This document shows positions 10,207 to 21,957 of a stretch of 64,000 bases of DNA, piece after piece (the stretch's first letter is position 1; each line of letters begins with the position of its first letter). The notes below the pieces were generated by a model. The model was not told where the DNA came from and did not search any database. It saw nothing but the letters and a program-made list of their open reading frames with translations. A program made the position numbers and the translations under genes. This stretch comes from Hexactinellida sp. DTS-2022 (lineage: Eukaryota; Porifera; Hexactinellida), in the NCBI GenBank assembly GCA_028753945.1, contig JAPNXP010000003.1, forward strand, positions 868,001-932,000, in the 5' to 3' direction.

Positions 10207-10241
10207 TCCCGAGGTGCCCCGTTTTGCGGGCTTTGACTGTA

Positions 10242-10489
10242 CTTATTATTATGAAAAAAGCTACAAATCTGGTTACGATACCAATCCAGAAAAATATATA
10301 AATATTCAAGTTTCCGAAAGACCTCGATGAGCGCATGCGATGGGTAAACAACCTTCCGAATAAGCTAATATCAGAAATCACCCCGAATATTGGTTGTGCC
10401 TAAAGCATTGAACCTACTGGGTAACGGACAGTAAAGTACACGTTTCGAATTGCAAGCCAGCGGACACACCAAACACATTTGGTCTTCCG
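10242..10489. other. Short unassigned spacer
   Basis: This stretch lies between the Tigger end and the P-element-like pseudogene; it may contain the 5' part of that pseudogene but no frame is convincing. Confidence 0.3.
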
Positions 10490-11970
10490 AATTGCTTCAC
10501 ACCGCAAAGCTCTAAAATTATTGCACGGGAGATTGACAAACGTGGAGTATCGTCTGAAACACGTCAAAAAACATCAGAACGACTAGATCAGAAGAAAGAT
10601 ACCATCTCTTGTTGAAATGATCTCGTGAAATATTGTCGATCTCTACCTGATTCTTTTCAAGATGTAAAGGATTCTATAAAGTTGGTAAACTGGATGATTC
10701 ACTTGTTTCTGTCGAATATTCGCTTGTTATTGCTAATGATTTTCAAGTTACTGCAAAGGGTCAAAACAAATCCCTGTTCGCCATCTCCTCAATTCTCTTT
10801 CACACAAATTGACACAATATGCATAACTCAAAAATATTACTGGACTATCTGAATAAAGTTCCGTTTAATTTAGCTCCAGAATTGGAATCTAGCGGGAATA
10901 GAATTTTGGAGTTGTACAAACTTGTAGATACTTCAGATATTGATCTAGTCAAAAGAAAATCAAATGAAATTCATTTGCAACCAGATAATTTTATTGTACG
11001 CTCAAGGTCCAAATGGTTACCGATATGATCGTGAATGTGTTCTTGAAGCAATCAATTTGTTCTTTACGGAGTCTTTCTGCATACAAATTTCTTCGAGATA
11101 TTCTCATTCTTCCTTCACAAAAGTATTTGCGGTCCTATTTTGGAAAGCAGGGTTCACCTGGAAGTTGTAATGAATGCAAAGAAGTGGTCGATAGAGTCTT
11201 TCTTAACACTAATATTCAATCCTATTTTCGGTACTCCTGCTTTTGTAGCTAGATTACTTCCAGTAAATAATTTAACATCAGAATTTCTGTTTGAACAATT
11301 GCAGATTCATAATAATATCATTCATTAATCTAGTGGTGTAGTGTTCGCCGTGATGACTGATAATTTAACTGTTAATCAAAAAACATTTAGATTGTATCAT
11401 GATCAGTACTTTAGTTCAGATATTATTTCCATCGAACACACAATTACAAACACTTCCTTTACTCTCTATTTTACTCTACGACCCTGTCCATTTGATGAAA
11501 GATATTCTGAATAATTGGTTAACTGAAAAAATGCAAACGTTAGAATTAAAGAACCAAATTCAGGCGCAGTGGTTAAAGATAAATGGAAAGATACAAAAAC
11601 TATTACTGAAATGAACAAGCAAATACAGTTGAAACCGGTTTTACTAAACATTTCTTTACAGGTAAGAATAGTTAGAATAAACCTATAAGTTAGAATAACC
11701 CGAGTTAGAAAAAACCGATGGAAATTAATGAAAATCACGAATTAAATAATTAGTGCAGTAAATTCGTTAGAAAAAACGGATAGTTAGAATAACCCGGTTT
11801 CAACTGTATTATAAAAACAACCCAAATAAATCACCAGACCTTATATCCAAGCAAACTTTGACAAACAAAAAGTCAAATTAATTTTTCAAAAACAGACCAA
11901 GGAAGTGCTGCAGTAATGTCTTCTTACATGCCTATAATGAAGGCTCCAGTATACTTCAAATCACTTTTTC
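10490..11970 (+). pseudogene. P-element/THAP9-like transposase pseudogene
   Basis: Pieces in all three plus frames follow the order of a P-element transposase. They are NDFQVTAKGQNKS (about 10735), LSAYKFLRDILILPSQKYLRSYF (11075-11145, the conserved Ser-Ala-Tyr/LPS block), VFAVMTDNL (about 11343), then FDPVHLMKDILNNWL (11480-11520, equal to the family's DPVHLLKNIRNNW). Several frameshifts and stops interrupt it, and a 182-bp MITE splits it at 11626. The N-terminal THAP finger was not found. The gene is dead and appears older than the Tigger to its left. Confidence 0.65.
11626..11807. mobile_element. 182-bp Tigger-like MITE
   Basis: Termini CAGTTGAAACCGGTTTTAC and the inverted AACCCGGTTTCAACTG lie between TA dinucleotides (11624-11625, 11808-11809). 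The short interior repeats GTTAGAATAACC/GTTAGAAAAAAC. It interrupts the P-element-like pseudogene. Confidence 0.85.
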
Positions 11971-12127
11971 TACAGTTTTTTGCAGATTTGAAAGATCTTT
12001 TTTGTTTTAGATTCCCAGTGGCGAGATATATCCAAAAATGCAATAATATTCGACCTAGGTAACATAGAGAAAATTTAAAATTTTATAAAAACACACTTTA
12101 TGTAATACACAAGCTATTTCCTCTTAA

Positions 12128-13001
12128 GGTTCAGGTATACTCTAGAGCACTTCTACCAAAACTATTTACCCGAATTAATTAAATTTTTTACAGCGGATTT
12201 ACTTCATCTTCTAACCGGCAAAAATGCAATAATATTCGAACTAGGTAACTCAGTGAAAAATATTTTTTCTAGAAAATCGTATTTTGCGGAACGGATAGGT
12301 TTTTTCCTGCTAATGATTAGGAGTAGATTGTTGCTGCATTGCATTAAGAAACTCCTAAACTATCATATGAGTGCAAGAATTCTTTTAATCACGTATGAGT
12401 CAAATTTTTCATCAATAAATGTGGACATCACTTTTTTCATCATCAATAAATTAATTAAAAATAAAAATAAAAGTTACAAATGAAATCGCTACACTCATAT
12501 GATAGAACTAATTGAGATCTGTCCAAAACCGTTGAGATTTTGTTTCTAGGTGGTATATGAGTCATAATATGACTTCCGCAATGGCAATAATTGTGTTTGG
12601 AGATAGCGAGGTTTGAAAAAAGTGTCCCCTATGGCAGTGGCTTAGGTGGAGGACACTAAAAAGTCTATATCATTGAGGGTTTTCAATATTCTTCCATAAT
12701 ATTTGAAATTAAGATGCGATATATGCTGTTCTATCCAAATATAAGATAAAACCTATATGTGGCAATGTCCCGAAATTATCAAGTTTCCATGGTATACTGC
12801 AACCGGCAACCAAAACCAGAACCCCAATATTTCTTTCAAAACTCGGAGTGAGTCAAACTGGAGAAATAAATGGAATTTTTCTTTGAAATTTCGTCAAAGT
12901 CCACATGGGTATCCACACAATCCGAAAATGCAATAAAAACGAGATTTACCATAGTTTGGGGTTTATCGAAATTTTGGGATTTTGTAGAGTATACCTGAAC
13001 C
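12128..13001. mobile_element. TTAA element family T
   Basis: The 874-bp element has inverted ends GGTTCAGGTATACTCTA at 12128 and TAGAGTATACCTGAACC ending at 13001, with TTAA on both outer sides (12124-12127, 13002-13005). Internal segments such as GGTGGAGGACAC...GTTTTCAATATT recur just outside to the right (about 13055-13220), implying a second, decayed copy. Non-coding. Confidence 0.85.
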
Positions 13002-13005
13002 TTAA

Positions 13006-13558
13006 TGATTAAGACTTGTTTCCTGTTTTATTACTTAGAGAAGCTTCTAATCTAGGTGGAGGTCACAAAAAAGTCGGTATTATTAAAGGTTTTCAATATT
13101 TCTATACAAAATTTGGAATAGAGATGCGGCATAGGCTGTTCTATCCGTAAATGATATAAAACCTATAAGTGGCAAAGTACCCGAAATTGGTAAATTTATT
13201 TGTATACTGGAACCTGAAATATATATGGCAACGGAGTATATGTTTTCAAAGCCTGAAAACATATTTCGTCGCCTAAATAACTGCTTCATGAAAGCTATCG
13301 CCAAGAATGAATCAAATAAAATCAATGGGGAGTTAGAGGAGAAGAACTTGAAGAGACGAAAATTAGAATCTAGATAAGTAATATAAAATTCGATGCAGCT
13401 TTCGTATTTTTATTTATATTTTATATCATTTTAGGTTAGTTTCAGCCCCTCTTATACCCATCTAGTGTCATTATCTTTGCACAGTTCGTAAACAATGCTT
13501 TCGCCATCTGATATGTAAGGTAGTGTGATTCTAGACTATTGGGGAAGTTATTTAGAAA
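13006..13558. other. Decayed T-like repeat and spacer
   Basis: Positions 13050-13230 resemble the interior of the T element (12640-12800) in direct order. The remainder shows no gene. Confidence 0.5.
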
Positions 13559-13562
13559 TTAA

Positions 13563-14245
13563 CTGAAGACAGCCCAAGGCTTTTTCTGCTAAATAGGATA
13601 TACTGTAGTTCATTGTATTTAATATTTAGATATAGTGATTCGAGATACAAAAAGAGCATAATAATATCCAAACATGCTACAATTTTTGAAATAAATTTCT
13701 TCAAGGATTTGATAAAAAGTGATGACACATACTTTTTCTTAGATCAATATAACAGACCAACTATATGAATAAACCTTTGTTTCTTAACATAAACAAATAC
13801 GACTATAGTGCAACTTATCAGATCTTCCTAGTTTGAACAATTCTGCCTCAGGATAAAAAAGTTACGTTGACATTCATAAAATCGACAAATGTGTTTTTGA
13901 TGAACCATGGATTACCAGAAATAGAATTTATTTGAGTTATATCTATCACAACTCTAAAATTGCAAAACCTAATATCCTAAAAAGTTATTATTTAGTATAA
14001 TATCTTCTTATGGCTATTTCCAAAGTGAAATTTAAATAATCCTATTTACAAAAGCTGGTGGCAGGCAAGTGGAGCATTTCACTTTTCTGCTACGTCATCG
14101 TCACAAATTTTGAAAAATTCTTTTTTTTGATTTAAATCGATTGAGTATACAAAATCATCTATAAATCCGTATTTACACGAAATTAGAATGATTTTCGCGA
14201 CCACTTTTCCAAATGTCACGTTTTGAGAATATGGGCAGTGTACGG
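13563..14245. mobile_element. TTAA element family R, copy c
   Basis: This 683-bp copy aligns with the two others (shared AGTGATGACACATACTTT and GAACCATGGATTAC). The ends CTGAAGACAGCC and GGCAGTGTACGG are more diverged, yet TTAA is kept at 13559-13562 and 14246-14249. It is probably the oldest copy. Confidence 0.75.
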
Positions 14246-14249
14246 TTAA

Positions 14250-15530
14250 CATGGAATAAATCATATAACAATAACAATAATGGTGATGGTAAATCAATCT
14301 CCAGTTTTTATTCAACACTTTGCGAGTTGCCCGTTCGGGTATTCTAGAAGACCGTGGTGGTTTATACACTTCTAACATTGATTATAAAGCGTAATAGGGC
14401 CTAAATAGTCAAATTTAACAATGTGAAATTTTAGTGATCACGTCATCATGCGATAATGAGTAAGCATATTGGAAATTTGGTGTAACCAACATGTCCGCAT
14501 CATTAATGTGCATGTTCTATTAAAATTTGAGATTTTTCTCTCTTAACCGTAGACTGCCTAATCGCCACACAGTGTGGCAGTGCCAAAACACGTAGTAAAT
14601 AAACTCCAAATTTCAAAAGATTTCCGATTTAAACATCTTTTTATCTAGTCTATCGATTTCGATCATAAAAAAGTTTTTTTTAAATTTCAAGATGATGACA
14701 TAGCAAAAAATTCTCATCTGCCACTTGAATGCCACCTCAATTAGAAATAATAAATTGTAAACTTTGGCTGTCCAAAACATGTTAGTTATGGAATTCAATG
14801 TAGACCCTTTTTTGAATGTTTTACTCGTATATTTATAGAGTTGTGGGACATAAAAGGAATTTTCTACATTTTTTCGTCATCCATGGTTCGAAAAAACAAA
14901 ATTTAGTCGTTTTAATATATTGATGTAGGTTTAGTAGTATGCGTCCGAATCGTTTGAAATATGTTATCCAAAATGGAATATTATGGCTCCACATGATGTA
15001 GTTTTCAAAGTAAGAATAAACTTCCTTTATTCTCAGGATATTTCGTTTCAAAGAAAAATTGTTTGTCACCATTTTTTGGACAAAATAATGAACAAAATTT
15101 TGCAAAAATTTTTGAATGTTGACAAAATATGAATGTCTTGATGTCTTTTGAATATAAAAGTTCTTTTTTTTAATTCAAAAGAATTGTTGCGAATTAGAAA
15201 TTCATGAAAAAGCTGTCGGCAGTATTCAGTTAAAGGGCGCGAATTATGTGCACTTAAGTGAATTTAGGGTTCTCGAATGTGACAATGACGTCATAACTTG
15301 TCGAGGTGTGAGAAATTCTGAGTGGAAACCTCAACTTGTTGTCGGGTGCCAAAAGTTACCCGTATATGCCAAAAATCACATTTGGCAACCGGAAAACCTA
15401 ATGCTTTACAATTTTTAAATTGGAGCCTTTCAGCCTCCAGTTAATATTCAACAATTTACGTGTTGCCCGTCCGGGTATTCAATAAGTCCGTTGTGATTCA
15501 GAATATTTTTATTTGATTAGGTAGTGTGCG
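14250..15530. repeat. Inverted Q-repeat copies and unassigned DNA
   Basis: Positions 14308-14545 and 15220-15485 are minus-strand copies of parts of the Q repeat at 6116-7235. The first has an uninterrupted TTAA where Q copy a carries the R insertion. Between them (about 14570-15215) I see AT-rich DNA with no supported gene. Confidence 0.6.
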
Positions 15531-16961
15531 ATGTCCGGAGATTACTCTCGTCTCACTGTAGTGCAGAAATTTGAGGAATTGAAGCATCTTGATGGCTGAA
15601 TATCTTAACGAGATGTAACCACAAGTTTCGAGATCACGAAATAATCTGGACAACCTGAAAGATGATGAGGTAAACATCCCGTCATATTGAAGAAGCGTAA
15701 GAACTGTGTTGTCAACCTCAGTATGAGTTGTTTGAGTATGCTGTTGTGGGATTCCTTGCAGCCGCTAGGAAACGTGGAATTCCAATTACTGGTCCCATGC
15801 TAAAGAGCCTGGCTGAGCGGGAGCATACATAAGTGGCATTGATGGATTTACAACATCTGAAGGTTGGCTAGGAAAGGTTAAGGCCAGGCACGGCATATCA
15901 GGAAGGAAACTCTCTGGCGAATCTGGAGCAGGCTTGGGGCTGATTACGATTACAATCGTAATCGATTGTAATCGATTACAACTTTTCCTGTAATCGTAAT
16001 CGTAATCATAATCCATCTTTTTTTAAGGATGTAATCGTAATCGTAATCGTAATCACCCACTAGTAATCAGCCCCAGGGATGGCACCAGACCCCCCAAATT
16101 TTCCACAATAACTTAAAATAAGGTTATAGTTTAAGGGTTCACTGATCTCATTGCACCCCGAAAGATATATCTGGTCCCTACAAATAATTCTTGGTGGCTA
16201 CTCCCATGCACACGGGCCTTATTTTTCGTGCGCATGAAACTCCGGGGCTTAATCGGAACGATCGTATTGCATCGTAAAGAAAATGAAATTGTAATCAATT
16301 GTAATTGATTGTAATCGATTACAACATTCCGTGTAATCGTAATCGTAATCATAATCAAGCTTTTTCTGAAGGATGTAATCGTAATCGTAATCGTAATCAC
16401 TTACTAGTAATCAGCCCCAGGTCTGATCTGGAGCAGTGGATAAGGTCGTGATCAAGAATTAGCAAGAAGAGCTGCCCGGAATTATCGCTGGATACGACAA
16501 GCCAGATATCTTGAAGAGACAGCCCTCTTCTTCAAACAACCAACCACCAAATCACTTGTCATTCAAAGCGACCATGGTCATGCCCGCAAGCGTGACAAAT
16601 CGAGGTTTCGCTTCTCTTGTGCCCTTCATGGCTTGGAGAAATAGAAAAGATCCCGCTGATTGGAGCGAGCGAGAATCCTCGAGCCCTCAAAGGAAGCGAC
16701 AAGTCCCAATTACAGGTCATTTACAGAGCTCAGAAGAAATCTTGGATGATTAGGAATATTTTCGCCTCTTGGATAATGGATTTTGATAGGCGCATTAAGA
16801 ACTCCGCAAGGAATGTTCTGTTATTCATGGAAACGCGGGGTGCACAACATTCCCGATGTTCGCTTGAGCAACACCAAAATTGTTTTCTTTCCCAAAACAC
16901 CACCAGTTGCTTGCAACCACTAGATGCCGGACTCATCCAGGCCTTTATTAGGCTAGTTTAG
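15531..16961 (+). pseudogene. Older pogo/Tigger transposase pseudogene
   Basis: Starting MSGDYSRLTVVQKFEELKHL, broken frames follow a CENP-B-headed DDE transposase. FLAAARKRGIPITGPMLKSL and FTTSEGWLGKVKARHGI match the second DNA-binding block. The region after 16421 continues with a region resembling LFFKQPTTKSL, the block around ENPRALKGSDKSQLQVIYR, a decayed second Asp region (NVLLFMETRG) and NTTSCLQPLDAGLIQAF. Many stops and frameshifts are present, and a GATTAC-repeat element interrupts it at 15935-16420. It is related to, but clearly older and more AT-rich than, the transposase at 7742-9281. Confidence 0.8.
15935..16420. mobile_element. GATTAC/GTAATC-repeat element in the pogo pseudogene
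   Basis: It is bounded by TGGGGCTGATTAC at the left and GTAATCAGCCCCA at the right. It holds two similar arrays of GTAATC units (15940-16075, 16268-16420), each ending in the same ACTAGTAATCAGCCCCAG. Gene sequence TCTGGAGCAG occurs on both sides (15922-15931, 16427-16436), so it was duplicated or shifted on insertion. The repeat-rich interior resembles hAT MITEs; the exact target duplication is unclear. Confidence 0.65.
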
Positions 16962-17603
16962 TGCACTACTGCATTATTTAATTATTCCGATTAATGTCCT
17001 CTAGCATCATTTCTTCTGCCAAAATAAATAAAATAAAAATTATTACTGAGAGGAAATAGTCTCATAATAATATGTTCAAAAAATTCAAAAATATTCAACA
17101 ATTTTGAAAGATTCCCATGCCCATATACGGAAGTCGACGTCATATTTTATTAAAAAACACCATCTTTATTGAAAATTAAGAAAAAAAAATCATAGAAGTC
17201 AATCTCTATCTCATCTAGAGTATTGCTAGTAGTAAATTATGCAATTCTGAGATTCACCGTATTCGCCCGAATATCAATACAGGATGCCCTTATATACATT
17301 ATAATGTATCTGACTCCAAGCAATGCTGGAGGATGGGAAAGAAGTTGCTCTTTGTTCTACCGAATCATGCTCTTTCTTCTACCGAATCATGCTCTTTCAA
17401 GGCAAACAAGTGTCCAACAAAACTGAACTAAGATCTTATTAGTTACTGGAACCCTGACAGGCCATCTCAAACGGAAACTCACTCCTTAATTTGAATTTTT
17501 ACAGTAGCAGCAAACTACTTCTGTTGACTAAGGTTATGTTGAATACAGTTAGCATGCCACGCCATTTTGAATAGCAGGGGGGGATTTGGACGCTGTAATT
17601 AAT
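16962..17603. other. AT-rich spacer leading into a Helitron 3' region
   Basis: No gene is supported. From about 17508 (CTACTTCTGTTGACTA) the sequence matches 32070 onward, so it is part of the Helitron-derived repeat downstream of the OTU fragment. Confidence 0.5.
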
Positions 17604-17951
17604 TCATTGAGCTACTAAGTAAAACGGATCAAAGTGTTCAGCACCTACATGGTGGTCTATGCAATGATACACTGTCCCCAATTTTTGACAATGGTAGATT
17701 GGATCACATACTATTGGACTTGTTAGTAGACCATGGATATACACATGGTCTAGTCTACAGTTAATGCAATCACTATCGGTTGCAATAATGGAGACGACGT
17801 CTATGCCAGCTAAAGCTCCTAGCATTCGTAATTCTACGTCAGTACCCCACAGTGGCTTATGGCAGGGAATAGACCAATTATTGAGGTCTGTATTATTGTG
17901 TTTTCCAGCTTGTTTATTGTTATTTGATTGCCATAGTGTTCTAAATTTCAA
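17604..17951 (-). pseudogene. Helitron OTU-domain C-terminal fragment
   Basis: The minus frame contains WGTDVELRMLGALAGIDVVSI and ends AEHFDPFYLVAQ. This is the second half of the OTU cysteine-protease-like domain found at the end of animal Helitron polyproteins; it matches WGTDVVLAILGSLAEIDVLVI in Helitron copy B. The catalytic Cys half is absent here. A second copy of the same fragment, carrying two insertions, is at 32081-33540, so this copy serves as the empty site for both. Confidence 0.8.
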
Positions 17952-18545
17952 ATTTCCAGCTTATCTAAAGCCTACAAGTATATAAAAATTGCCTTCGAAC
18001 GTTGGAGTAATTTAGTTCCATTTGCGGTTTTGTTGGAATTTGAAATAAGGTATTCTACTTAGAGTCAATATAATTATGTTACTATGGCAATTTTTTGTGT
18101 GTACTAAATTTAGATTAGTAATATAGTATTCTGAAACTGTATTTTTTAATCATAGTAGTGTAGCTTAAATATTTTTCCAAGAAATATTATTTTTAATATC
18201 ACCTGTAAAATTAAACAAATTGTAAGAAATCTAGATATTTGAAGTGTGCGGAAACACCATTATGCAAAGAAATGCAAATTGAATATACTTTCAGAAAATC
18301 AATTAATGTATGTAGAGTTAGTATACAAAGTCACAACCTCCGGTTCGCTCCGGAAATAAAAATATATACTACATTCCAATGTGAGCATTCGGTTACTATG
18401 CAAGATTCCAAGTCTCAATTTGGTAACTGCAATTCAATATCCATTGTAACCACCAAGTTATTTGATTCTGCTGTTTCATATGTGATATATATTTTGTTTA
18501 AGATAGTAGTGACCATAATTCGCGTGAATTTTCATTCATTTTTTT
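17952..18545. other. AT-rich stretch upstream of an unidentified ORF pair
   Basis: No recognised gene or repeat. Short frames exist but none is supported by motif or composition. Confidence 0.3.
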
Positions 18546-18560
18546 GTGTATTTATCTCAA

Positions 18561-19182
18561 ATGGCAGCTAGTGATCAGAATATCCCCAAGACCAGACTTG
18601 ATTTGGCAAAGATTTTGAAGTCGCATGAATTCAATATTCAAGCAGCATTGACTGAAATTGAAGAGTCTGTTGGAATAAATAATAGTGCCTTGCAATCATT
18701 GCTATGGAGGGTTCGTAATAATGTGAGGAAAGGAAGGAAGTCAGTTGACGAATTGGATGGAGAATGGTGGAATTCTCAAATCGATTTTAATTATGGACTT
18801 TAAAAAGAGTCGTCTATCAACTCCAGCTGACTTTACTACGTCCTCTGTGCCTGATGAAAGTAGACCTTTCCATAGAAAGAGTCTCGATAGTGTTTATTTG
18901 AAACATCAGAGATCACGCCTCTCTAAATTACTGGAGTGCATTAAAGAAATTTCAGAAATTGAAGAAATGTCAGAAATTTCAATCGCAGCTATTTCTTTAC
19001 AATTGGTATCCAATCAAGACGATAACCGTCAGTTAGCTCAGATTTCCAAAAAGATTGCCTATGCTGGAGATTTTAGTGATGCGATAACACGAAAAAAGTT
19101 CCGATTGATAAGTAGTTGTTTCTTCTTGATTATTTGGAAATTGGTAAAAGAAAATATACGAGCTTACGTCAGCTGTAAATAG
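18561..19182 (+). pseudogene. Unidentified protein split by a +1 frame change
   Basis: One frame (ATG at 18561, MAASDQNIPKTRLDLAKIL) runs to a TAA at about 18801. The next frame then continues with KKSRLSTPADFTTSSVPDES and ends at 19180-19182. Both halves have protein-like composition; the second has a charged helical stretch (ECIKEISEIEEMSEISIAAISL). The pattern (Ser/Pro linker, RPF, helical tail) resembles uncharacterised repeat-borne ORFs of invertebrates, but I cannot name it. The break is at CTT-TAA-AAA, so either a one-base deletion or +1 slippage at a stop would join the halves. Confidence 0.4.
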
Positions 19183-19619
19183 TGTAATATATAATTAATA
19201 AACCTATTTTGAATGAATTAAGGCAATAAGTAAATTAATTTTCTAAGCAATTCCTAGGTACTGTCGACACATAATTGCAAAATATTAATTTAAGGGGTTA
19301 AATTAATTAATACCAGAAATTTAAAAAAACACGGTTGTATGACGTCATAACTAATACATCTGGAGCCATAAATAATTTTTTTATATGTCAAAAGATGCAT
19401 AGGCATCGATAACCCATATGTAATTAATTCATAGTACAACGCAAACTCGAAAGATATAGCGGATTTCAGAATTTCAAAAAAATAAGTAACATCATCATGA
19501 CGTCATAACAGACAAAGTATGAGGTGTAAATAAATTTTGATATGACCAAACATTTTCTAAACATCGATAACCCATATGTAATTAATACATTATAATAGGC
19601 TAAAGTGCACACAGATATC
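19183..19619. repeat. Two diverged tandem segments
   Basis: Blocks around 19335-19430 and 19490-19590 share ATGACGTCATAAC and CATCGATAACCCATATGTAATTAAT in the same order about 160 bp apart. No coding sequence is seen. Confidence 0.55.
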
Positions 19620-20395
19620 TATTCCCTACCAACTGCGATTTTAAGCCACTGTGTACCCCATGCATGAGGAGCGGAAATGCGTTGTACGTGCTCATTCAAT
19701 TCCTGCTCAGAGTACAAACCCGATTTTTCTATAACATCAGGAAAGTGTTGTGGACTTTACATGAATCTACCAATCAGATTCTGGTTTAGCATTTCAAATT
19801 TCGATTCAGTACCAAGTATAATATGGGATAATGCTCGACTCAAACAATTACCATCAGCAATTAATGGTATTAAAGAAATATTCATGTGAAATATATTTAT
19901 CAATATATTTTCCAGTGAACAGTAGTATTGCTTGTAATTATTAATAAGAGGGCGAAGTAACGGTTCTCTAGTCATTAAAATTGGTTCGACATCTAAACAA
20001 TACTACTGGCAATCCTCCTTTGCATAAGGGGAGTCAAGTTATTTATGGAACAATTGAGCAAATTAATTTCCATAGTATGTACCGGGCCTGTGATAATACC
20101 ATCAAACATCAAATCAGGCAAATCAGTACTCATGGGAGACTGAATAGATTTGGAATCCAGGAATGGACTGAGGATATTATCACTGAATTCAGTTAGCTTA
20201 GGTTTCGTACTGAGAGGCTCAGAATCACCTGGTACAGACACCATTTTCGCAGGACTAAAGACAGGGTCTTCGGAATCAGACTGCGAAAGGGGAGAGGATG
20301 GAAGAGATACATACATGGTACATGTATCCTGAGTGGAGTGCACTACATTACCCAAATGATTCTGGAATACCTCACGATATACTACATTCTTAAGG
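19620..20395 (-). pseudogene. Helitron A: linker and OTU N-terminal half
   Basis: Minus-strand frames begin with NVVYREVFQNHLGNVVHS, which parallels NVVYKEVFQYHLGN of Helitron B. They run through a Ser/Pro-rich linker and reach IPLIADGNCLSRALSHIILGTE, the OTU catalytic-Cys motif (DGNC). A stop and a frameshift follow, then SEQELNEHVQRISAPHAWGTQ. The domain decays after WGTQ near 19620. It is part of the same decayed Helitron as the helicase pieces at 21124-21953 and 30489-31618. Confidence 0.8.
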
Positions 20396-20399
20396 TTAA

Positions 20400-21119
20400 G
20401 GTTAAATTACCCCACGTGAATGAAAGTTCTTGTATTAATCTGTAATTGTGAGAAATATATACCTATACGATACAAATCAATAAACCAAAAAGAAAATGTC
20501 CCTATCTATTATACTTTTTATTTTTTGTCGGTTTCAAAATTTGGCTAATACAAATCTCCCATAGGGCGATTTCCAAAAGTGGTTGTAGATATTATGCGGT
20601 AATTTGGCAATGCGGCCATCAATGTATGTTATCAGAATCAATATTTAAAGATTATAAGCGTAAGGAGTTGGTAGACGGTTCACATTTTTGAATTATGACT
20701 TGGAATTTTCTTTATCAAGCATTTAATCAAATTTCGCATAAAAAGATGACCTTTTTAAGCATTTTTTGGTTTCAAAAGGTCGCAATATTTTTTATTTAAA
20801 TCTTATCAAAATTCTAAACCGCCCACCAACCGCCCATAACGATGATCTATCTGATAGATCACACAATACAGGACTTTTGAAAATAATGATGTTGCAAACC
20901 ACACACTTATCAGGTGGAGTCTGAAAAAATCCCCCTATGGGACTTTTGTATTAGCATAATACTGCAAGCCCAATAATTTCGAATTTATAGAAGATAATTA
21001 GATTTCGTTTTCAGTTTCGATATAGCTATAATGTCTTCCATCATATATGTGAAATTCAAACTCCCACCTTCAAAACTAAATTCATGTGTTTTTTTGGGTG
21101 AATCTGCCGTAATTTAACC
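20400..21119. mobile_element. TTAA element family U, copy 2
   Basis: A 720-bp element starting GGTTAAATTACCCCAC and ending GTAATTTAACC; TTAA at 20396-20399 and a decayed TCAA at 21120-21123. It matches 44706-45425 in the same orientation and 27785-28503 in the opposite one. It interrupts Helitron A between codons for GGALV and NVVYREV. Internal palindromic motifs such as CTCCCATAGGGCGATTT are shared by all copies. Non-coding. Confidence 0.9.
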
Positions 21120-21123
21120 TCAA

Positions 21124-21953
21124 CCAAGGCTCCGCCGGATGAGGAGGGGGTACCGCCACAAACCATGAGTTTTCAGCCGGCAGGGTTTTGAACTCGGCTC
21201 AATGCAACATTTAGTTGGCCAAGGCTGAAAATAGCATTCGGAGATGGTAGGAATATGCCCACATTTTCTAAACTCTGTCCTTGCCCTTTGTTAATGGTAA
21301 CAAAAGGCTGGACGAATAGGGAACTGCCTCCTTCTGAGCACAAACGGAAAGTCTGAGTCAGATGGAGTCATGGGAATGCGGGGAATAAAAACCCGTTTAA
21401 ACTTATGAACACCTGTAGCAATTTCAGCGTCAATTATGTGATTAGGAGTGCTTTTATAGTTAACCGAGTGCCGTTACACATTCCTTGAGTCGGGTCAAGA
21501 CTACGCAATAAAATTATAGAAACTTAAACCTTAAGGTACAGTCGGTGAGGAGGCAAACCATTTGGTGTAATAGAATTTAGGAACTCAGTGGGGTACATAC
21601 CTGCCTGCTCCTCACATACCGAGTCTGCGCTTAATAACGTGCTCGCTTCCCCAGGTATCAGGACCATAACGTATTGATTTATAAACTCAGTGGTATCATT
21701 CTTAGGACACATCAAACTACGGCGATAAATATAATCTGGATTATTATAGTTAACTTTAATATCGACGTAGGTAGTAGCTACCAAATCAGAAACTGACTCG
21801 CCTGCTACTACAAATTTGCGGTCTACGTGAATCATATGACTCTCATCCTCGGGCACAGTGCCTTCTCCAACTCTCAGAAGGAATTTCAAGAAGTCACTAA
21901 CTTGGGATGCATCACCAGAAGATAAATTACGGAGTCGCATGTTTATAGAGAGT
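21124..21953 (-). pseudogene. Helitron A: helicase C-terminal part
   Basis: From 21953 the minus frame reads VKLSINMRLRNLS through LSADSVCEEQAGMYPTEFLNS and PPHRLYLKV, then a TAA at 21524. Past it the same frame continues [45 protein letters not shown], and after frame changes NKGQGQSL and ALSRVQNP (helicase motifs V-VI), ending GGTPSSSGGALV at the U element. It corresponds to the part of the PIF1-like helicase after the FGGDFRQ motif. The upstream helicase part now lies 8.5 kb away at 30489-31618 because of the X and Y insertions. Confidence 0.85.
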
Positions 21954-21957
21954 TTAA

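Larger units (their letters stand above)
7546..10239 (+). mobile_element. Tigger-type DNA transposon
   Basis: Inverted termini CAGTCAAAGCCCGCA(T/A)AACGGGGCA lie at 7546 and, complemented, ending at 10239, each flanked by TA (7544-7545, 10240-10241). CGGGGC units repeat inside both ends. The interior holds one transposase pseudogene and a 707-bp hAT-type insertion. Without that insertion the element is about 2 kb, the usual size of pogo/Tigger elements. Confidence 0.9.

Noticed and set aside
15786..16400. Frames rich in Ile-Thr-Ile or Asp-Tyr
   Set aside because: Translation of GTAATC repeats.
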